The translations under genes and the position numbers were made by a program. Shown here piece after piece: positions 58,920-64,000 of a DNA stretch of 64,000 bases. The notes beneath the pieces are model-generated. The model worked only from the letters and a program-made list of their open reading frames with translations. It searched no databases and was not told the DNA's origin. Where the stretch lies: positions 15,729,776-15,793,775 of the forward strand of contig NC_047072.1 in the NCBI RefSeq assembly GCF_902459465.1. Reading direction: 5' to 3'. Numbering within the stretch: the first letter of the stretch is position 1; the number at the start of each line of letters is the position of its first letter. The DNA comes from Asterias rubens. Taxonomy: Eukaryota > Echinodermata > Asteroidea > Forcipulatida > Asteriidae.

Positions 58920-61830
58920 ACAGGGTAGAAAACCACACAGAGAGTACCTTACGCAGACCTGGGCCTATATTTATAGAACTGCTAAAGCAAAAAGACTTTT
59001 GCTTACTGGAAAACAGTTGCCAACCAAAACACCATGTCACATTAACATTTTGTGACTTTTGTTCTCCTGAGCAGAAAGGCTTTCTTCTTGAGCAGTCCTG
59101 TAAACTTGGTTACCTGACCATTTTCAGAATGACATAACATTGTCCAGTAAGTTGACCAACCATTTGAAACCATTCAACTGTAGGGATTGTGTTTGGTAGA
59201 TACATTTACTACATGATAGCATATTACAGTCTAACGTAGTGCATCTTTCATTCAAACCCTCAATGAATGGTATTGAATGGTCAGACAGTAGGAGTGTTGA
59301 ATCTCGTGCCACATCACGGTTAATTTCCTAAAGGAAATCATCTCAACTTTATTCATCATGCAAACCTTTCGTATCAACAACATCTTCAAGGCAAAAGTTC
59401 ATCAGAATGTGATTCCAAATGAGATTACTTATCCATTTGAAACCAAACAAAATGTCTGATCTTATGTGAGGTTGAAATTATGGACAATTTAATTTAGATT
59501 CATTTAAGAACAGCATGAAATATGTTTCTTGAAGAACCCAATCAAAGGAAGGGAATTAAAAAGGACATAGATTGACGTCATCCAAACTAAATAATAATAA
59601 TCAATGGGATAACATAAACCTTGTGTAACTGAAAGTCATAGTCTCATAGGAAGAAACTCAACCAACTTCATCAAGATTGTTCTGTAATGGTCTAGACCGC
59701 ATTGGTGTTTTGCTTTAACACTAATTATTTCACAAAGCTCACGCCCATCTTGAGTCTTTTTCTGTTTGATTGTAACAGCTAACACACAACTTGTTTACTC
59801 GGTGGCAGTGTTGTGGCAAAGCGGTCTGGTGTACTGGACTCAAGGTTGTCAGAGCTTGGGTATTGGTCTTGTTTACTCGGTGGCAGTGTTGTGGCAAAGC
59901 GGTCTGGTGTACTGGACTCAAGGTTGTCAGAGCTTGGGTATTGGTCTTGTGTGTCTTTGAGTATAAAGACACTTTACCATAATGGCATCATCCCTCTGAT
60001 TGGACAGAAAGCCCTAGGTCACAAGTTTTGTGTAGCGCATACAAAAGAACTCAATACGCTTATTGTTAAGAGAAGGTGTTTTCTGGTTGAAAACGTGGCG
60101 CTATATACATGTATGTGGGTCTCATAACTCAAACAGCTCTCCATACTCGCCATCAAATCAATATGTAGTTTGATCACCCTTCAGTTGTGATCAAGCACCT
60201 GATATAAACAACATCAAGTCATCACAAATAGGTTGATGACATCAATTGCACAAGGTTAATTCAAGTTAGCCACTGTAACGCTCCATTAAAAACCATTTGG
60301 AGATATTTTAGGTCAATACCATTCTGAAATATTTAAGGTCAAAACCATTCTGAGACATTTAGGGTCAGAGGTCAAATGTCATAGGTCGTAACCTCTCTGT
60401 GTATACATACCAGTCTAGTGATGTAGTACTGTATTAGAGTAAGCCGTATGACTACTGTACAACCATGTGTTATGGTTGTCTAATTTTACCATATGCTTTG
60501 TTTGTATTGCAAAGAGAAGCATGCAAGTATTGCGTGCAGTTATTGCTATTTTTTGCCATTACATTGCTTGTTTTCAGAAACTTTGTCGTCTTACATGTGC
60601 TTTTTAGAAGTGGAGTAGCAAGGTTTACAAATGGAAAAAAGTGCATCTTGGGACGCTTGAAAAAAATACTTTCTCTCAACTTTTCTTAAGAACTGCAAAA
60701 CTTATCAGGAATGTACTGTAGGTGGTTGCGGAATCTCATGAATGTGTCTTTTGTGTTGTGTTTAAACAAGGTTTCTTACTCCATTCATATGTGTCTTATG
60801 GTTTCTTGGGAAACACGTTGAATCAGTCGATGAACAAAGCTGGTTTACAAATTATGTGACATGGTTTTAAAATCTTCTATTTTTAATGTAATCCAAGTTT
60901 TTCTTTTTTTTCTTTTTCTGGTTTGACAATGGGAACCTGATGAAAACAAAAAGGTGATGTTGGTTTGACTAGTTCCACATAACTAAGTGAAAGATGTTGC
61001 ACTAAAGGCATTTTCTGTCACTATTACTTAATTAATAAAGCAATTTGTTTATTAAGTTCCAACCTGATGGTCATTGGTCTTACTAAACCCTGGTTTATAC
61101 TTGACAAATGTAAAATGCCATGATTGATTCCTCAAAAGTTCACAATGTAAGTCTTATACTTGTTCAATTGTTTGAATTATTTTAGCAAATGGGAACATGA
61201 AACCATTTTATTTAAGGACTGGGTGCTGTAATAACTTCTATTTGAATCATTTCTATTGAGTGTATTTTATTCTGTGTGTCATTGAGTCATGTCTCAAATG
61301 AATATGATACAGAAGCTCATGACAGGTCTTCCGATAAAGATGTCCAAATAATGGCCATGTACAAATAATCTCTTGTTTCTCATGCTTAGTTTAATCTTTG
61401 AATCTGTCAATACTTGACTTTATCAAAGTCTCAAACTTTCCTTTAAAAGGTAGATATTTTATGATTGGTCGGCATCTGATCTTGTACCCAGGGTGCTGTG
61501 GTGGTTATGATTCTTGGTACACAAGAATTGTTTTTCCTTTGCCAGCCTGGGGCTTTCTCTAAACCCCGGCTAAAGCTCCTTAGTTCATTTACAACAGGAA
61601 AGCTATAAGCCAAGCACTTGAGTGCATTATGTCGCAAAGTTTGCAAATTGTAGTAAGTACAAGAATTTGAGAGAGATGAACTCACCTTTGCAATCACCTT
61701 TTGCGTGAAACTACCATCTCCCGCAGCACCACACAATAGTCAACACTGCACCATGATTTCAATTAGTCACCAGAAACAAGAGATTTATTTATCGGCCAAA
61801 ATATGAAACTGTCAGCCGGGTTATGGTTTC
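58920..61830 (+). other. Macoilin 3' untranslated region and downstream flank
   Basis: No further gene is recognised. It starts with a GCTAAAGC-type interspersed block (58970-59100), then a repeat shared with EED intron 6 (GAATGGTCAGACAGTAGGAG near 59275 and 36350) and a duplicated SINE head. AATAAA at 61034-61039 is a possible poly(A) signal. Confidence 0.45.
59793..59948 (+). repeat. 78-bp tandem duplication of a tRNA(Leu)-like SINE head
   Basis: GTTTACTCGGTGGCAGTGTT starts at 59793 and again at 59871, with identical 78-bp units containing GTGGCAAAGCGGTCTGGTG, an A-box-like region. The second copy continues into a TTTGAGTATAAAGACAC tail. Confidence 0.8.
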
Positions 61831-62504
61831 CACTTTTCTAAACCCCAACACTTAATACCCATGCACATCCTAGGATCTCACTTTTCTAAACCCCAACACT
61901 TAATACCCATGCACATCCTAGGATCTCACTTTTCTAAACCCCAACACTTAATACCCATGCACATCCTAGGATCTCACTTTTCTAAACCCCAACACTTAAT
62001 ACCCATGCACATCCTAGGATCTCACTTTTCTAAACCCCAACACTTAATACCCATGCACATCCTAGGATCTCACTTTTCTAAACCCCAACACTTAATACCC
62101 ATGCACATCCTAGGATCTCACTTTTCTAAACCCCAACACTTAATACCCATGCACATCCTAGGATCTCACTTTTCTAAACCCCAACACTTAATACCCATGC
62201 ACATCCTAGGATCTCACTTTTCTAAACCCCAACACTTAATACCCATGCACATCCTAGGATCTCACTTTTCTAAACCCCAACACTTAATACCCATGCACAT
62301 CCTAGGATCTCACTTTTCTAAACCCCAACACTTAATACCCATGCACATCCTAGGATCTCACTTTTCTAAACCCCAACACTTAATACCCATGCACATCCTA
62401 GGATCTCACTTTTCTAAACCCCAACACTTAATACCCATGCACATCCTAGGATCTCACTTTTCTAAACCCCAACACTTAATACCCATGCACATCCTAGGAT
62501 CTCA
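61831..62504 (+). repeat. 48-bp minisatellite, ~14 identical copies
   Basis: The unit contains CTTTTCTAAACCCCAACACT and ATGCACATCCTAGGATCTCA. Since 48 is divisible by three, a plus-strand frame of 243 codons repeats MHILGSHFSKPQHLIP. No splice or promoter context supports translation. Copies show no visible differences. Confidence 0.95.
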
Positions 62505-63801
62505 TTTTGGTCCTGTATTTAGATTTGTTTTGATTTATAATACAGCCTATAATTTTAATTTGGTAAATTTGTTAACCCTGCAAGATTGTTGATAGATAGA
62601 CCAGTTTTGTTTTCCCCTTTTCAGAAACCCAAATACGGAATGTCTTTGTGAGAAAAAGAGTAATGTTGGGCTTAAACATATCCTTTAGAATTATCAAGTG
62701 CTTAAAGGTCCTGGAGCCTTCCAATTTTCTTTGAAAAAAAATTGAAGCAGTCACTTAAGGGTAAAAAGTTGTGTGTTTCTGGTTAACCTCTTGAGTTGTA
62801 TCATCTTTGAGGTTTGGGGTCTATAATAAGACCTTGGTCAAGACCTGCAAGCTATACTTATTGAATATTCACTTTTTATTGTTGGTGATTTCATCAACAC
62901 AAAGAAAGAACGTTTTGGACTTGGCTGTTAAGGTTTGTAGTCAATATATCATAAATGAAAGTGTTGACCATAAGATAATATCTCATTGTTTTATCTCTGA
63001 ATTGCCTTCATTGATGTCAAATGAAGTAGAAGCAATAACAATTAGAATGTCTTTATGTTGTGGAATAATCCCAAGCAAAGCTTGGTTTCGGAGGAGTTTC
63101 TGTTTTATAATCAGTAAAAAATTAAAAAAGGTACATTTTCATTCAATAATCTCTTCCAAATATGACAGATATTATTTCAAGAGATAAACAAAATTGTAGT
63201 CTGATTAACTCAACCAAAGCAGAGAAAATAATTGATATTGATGATTTAATTTGTATTTTTTTAACAGAAGGTATGAATGGTTAACCCCGAGTATATGTCA
63301 TAACAAACACTTTTGTTTCTGAAAATTTAGTTCTTTAATTATATTTAATTTATCTTGTTTGTTCATTTTAAAACCCTTACATCGACTGTAGTAATAAATG
63401 ATAAATAAGGACAGGGCTCCATTTTCTTAAGCATTAAGAAGTTGCTTAGCACAAATAAATCAAGCTTAGCCGAAGCAGGGTACCAGTTACAATGCTGTGT
63501 CCTTCACATGATTGCTACTGATACCCTGCTAGTATTTGGTTTAGCAATTATTTCTGCTTAGCGGCTTTGAGGAGAAGGGCCCAGGTGTAACTGAAGATCA
63601 CTGGTCTGTTCCTGCAGTAAATTTTAAATTTATTTAATTTACTGAACATTTTTGGCTGCTTTCAATAATTGTTGCCACTGTGGCCTACCAACTAAGCTAT
63701 TTGTGAGTTTGATTTTGAATGTCTGATACAATGACTTGACTGGTCAAAAGTGAATAATCAAATTGAGTTCTGAAGACTAAAGATAGAATCGCTTTGTCAT
63801 A
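62505..63801. other. Intergenic DNA with one GGGCCC-type element
   Basis: AT-rich and without a recognised exon. 63412-63585 is a foldback member of the GCTTAGC family (AGGGCTCCATTTTCTTAAGC ... GCTTAGCGGC ... GGGCCC). Confidence 0.45.
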
Positions 63802-64000
63802 GGGTTCAGGCAAGCTTTTACCAAGCTTGGTACTATTAGGCAATGCATTCCTTCAGAATTGTGTATGAGTGTTTGGGTTCAGGCAAGCTTTTACCAAGCT
63901 TGGTACTATTAGGCAATGCATTCCTTCAGAATTGTGTATGAGTGTTTGGTTTCAGGCAAGCTTTTACCAAGCTTGGTACTATTAGGCAATGCATTCCTTC
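63802..64000 (+). repeat. 73-bp tandem repeat running off the right edge
   Basis: Units start at 63802, 63875 and 63948, each with GGTTCAGGCAAGCTTTTACC and AAGCTTGGTACTATTAGG; the third is cut by the window end. Copies are almost identical. Each contains an inverted AAGCTT...AAGCTT pair. Confidence 0.92.

Noticed and set aside
28091-62504. Regular direct-repeat arrays considered as CRISPR
   Set aside because: Units are contiguous with no variable spacers, and the DNA is a metazoan nuclear genome.

Overview
This is eukaryotic nuclear DNA from a marine deuterostome invertebrate, most likely an echinoderm (a sea star would fit). The evidence is AT-rich, intron-rich genes with GT-AG junctions, two deeply conserved animal genes that can be rebuilt exon by exon (EED and macoilin), an echinoderm-style C-type lectin, and many tRNA-derived SINEs and short inverted-repeat elements. 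No bacterial operon, phage or CRISPR array is present. All protein identities come from reading translated exons by eye against remembered family features; no database search was run.

Layout: (1) 1-150, minus strand: first exon of a secreted CAP-superfamily protein, running off the left edge, with a TATA box behind it. (2) 7.1-19.9 kb, minus strand: two tandem SLC16/MCT-like transporter genes with identical four-exon structure and intron phases (445 and 465 aa). The 4.6-kb first intron of the second holds a complete single-exon lectin gene (CTLD plus PAN/Apple) on the opposite strand. (3) 20-22.5 kb: foldback DNA elements. (4) 23.1-27.6 kb, plus strand: translation initiation factor eIF1A. 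(5) 27.6-33.5 kb: intergenic, with a homogeneous 32-bp minisatellite and SINE debris. (6) 33.5-39.5 kb, minus strand: a complete ten-exon EED gene (444 aa), the WD40 subunit of Polycomb repressive complex 2. (7) 39.5-40.4 kb: a divergent promoter shared by EED and macoilin, with a perfect NRF1/P3A2-type site. (8) 40.4-58.9 kb, plus strand: a complete eleven-exon macoilin gene (733 aa) whose introns contain minisatellites, a Penelope-type repeat with a hammerhead-like core, SINEs and a decayed non-LTR retrotransposon. (9) 58.9-64 kb: 3' flank with a perfect 48-bp minisatellite and a 73-bp tandem repeat entering the right edge.

The genes do not form one pathway. EED acts in chromatin silencing, eIF1A in translation initiation, macoilin at neuronal endoplasmic reticulum, the MCT-like proteins in solute transport, and the lectin and CAP proteins are secreted. 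The most unusual material is where repeats meet genes: a SINE that appears to supply the C-terminus and stop codon of one transporter, a duplicated C-terminal coding segment behind the other, an intronic minisatellite that repeats the sequence of a real 3' splice site, and a 9-bp-flanked near-perfect foldback element.
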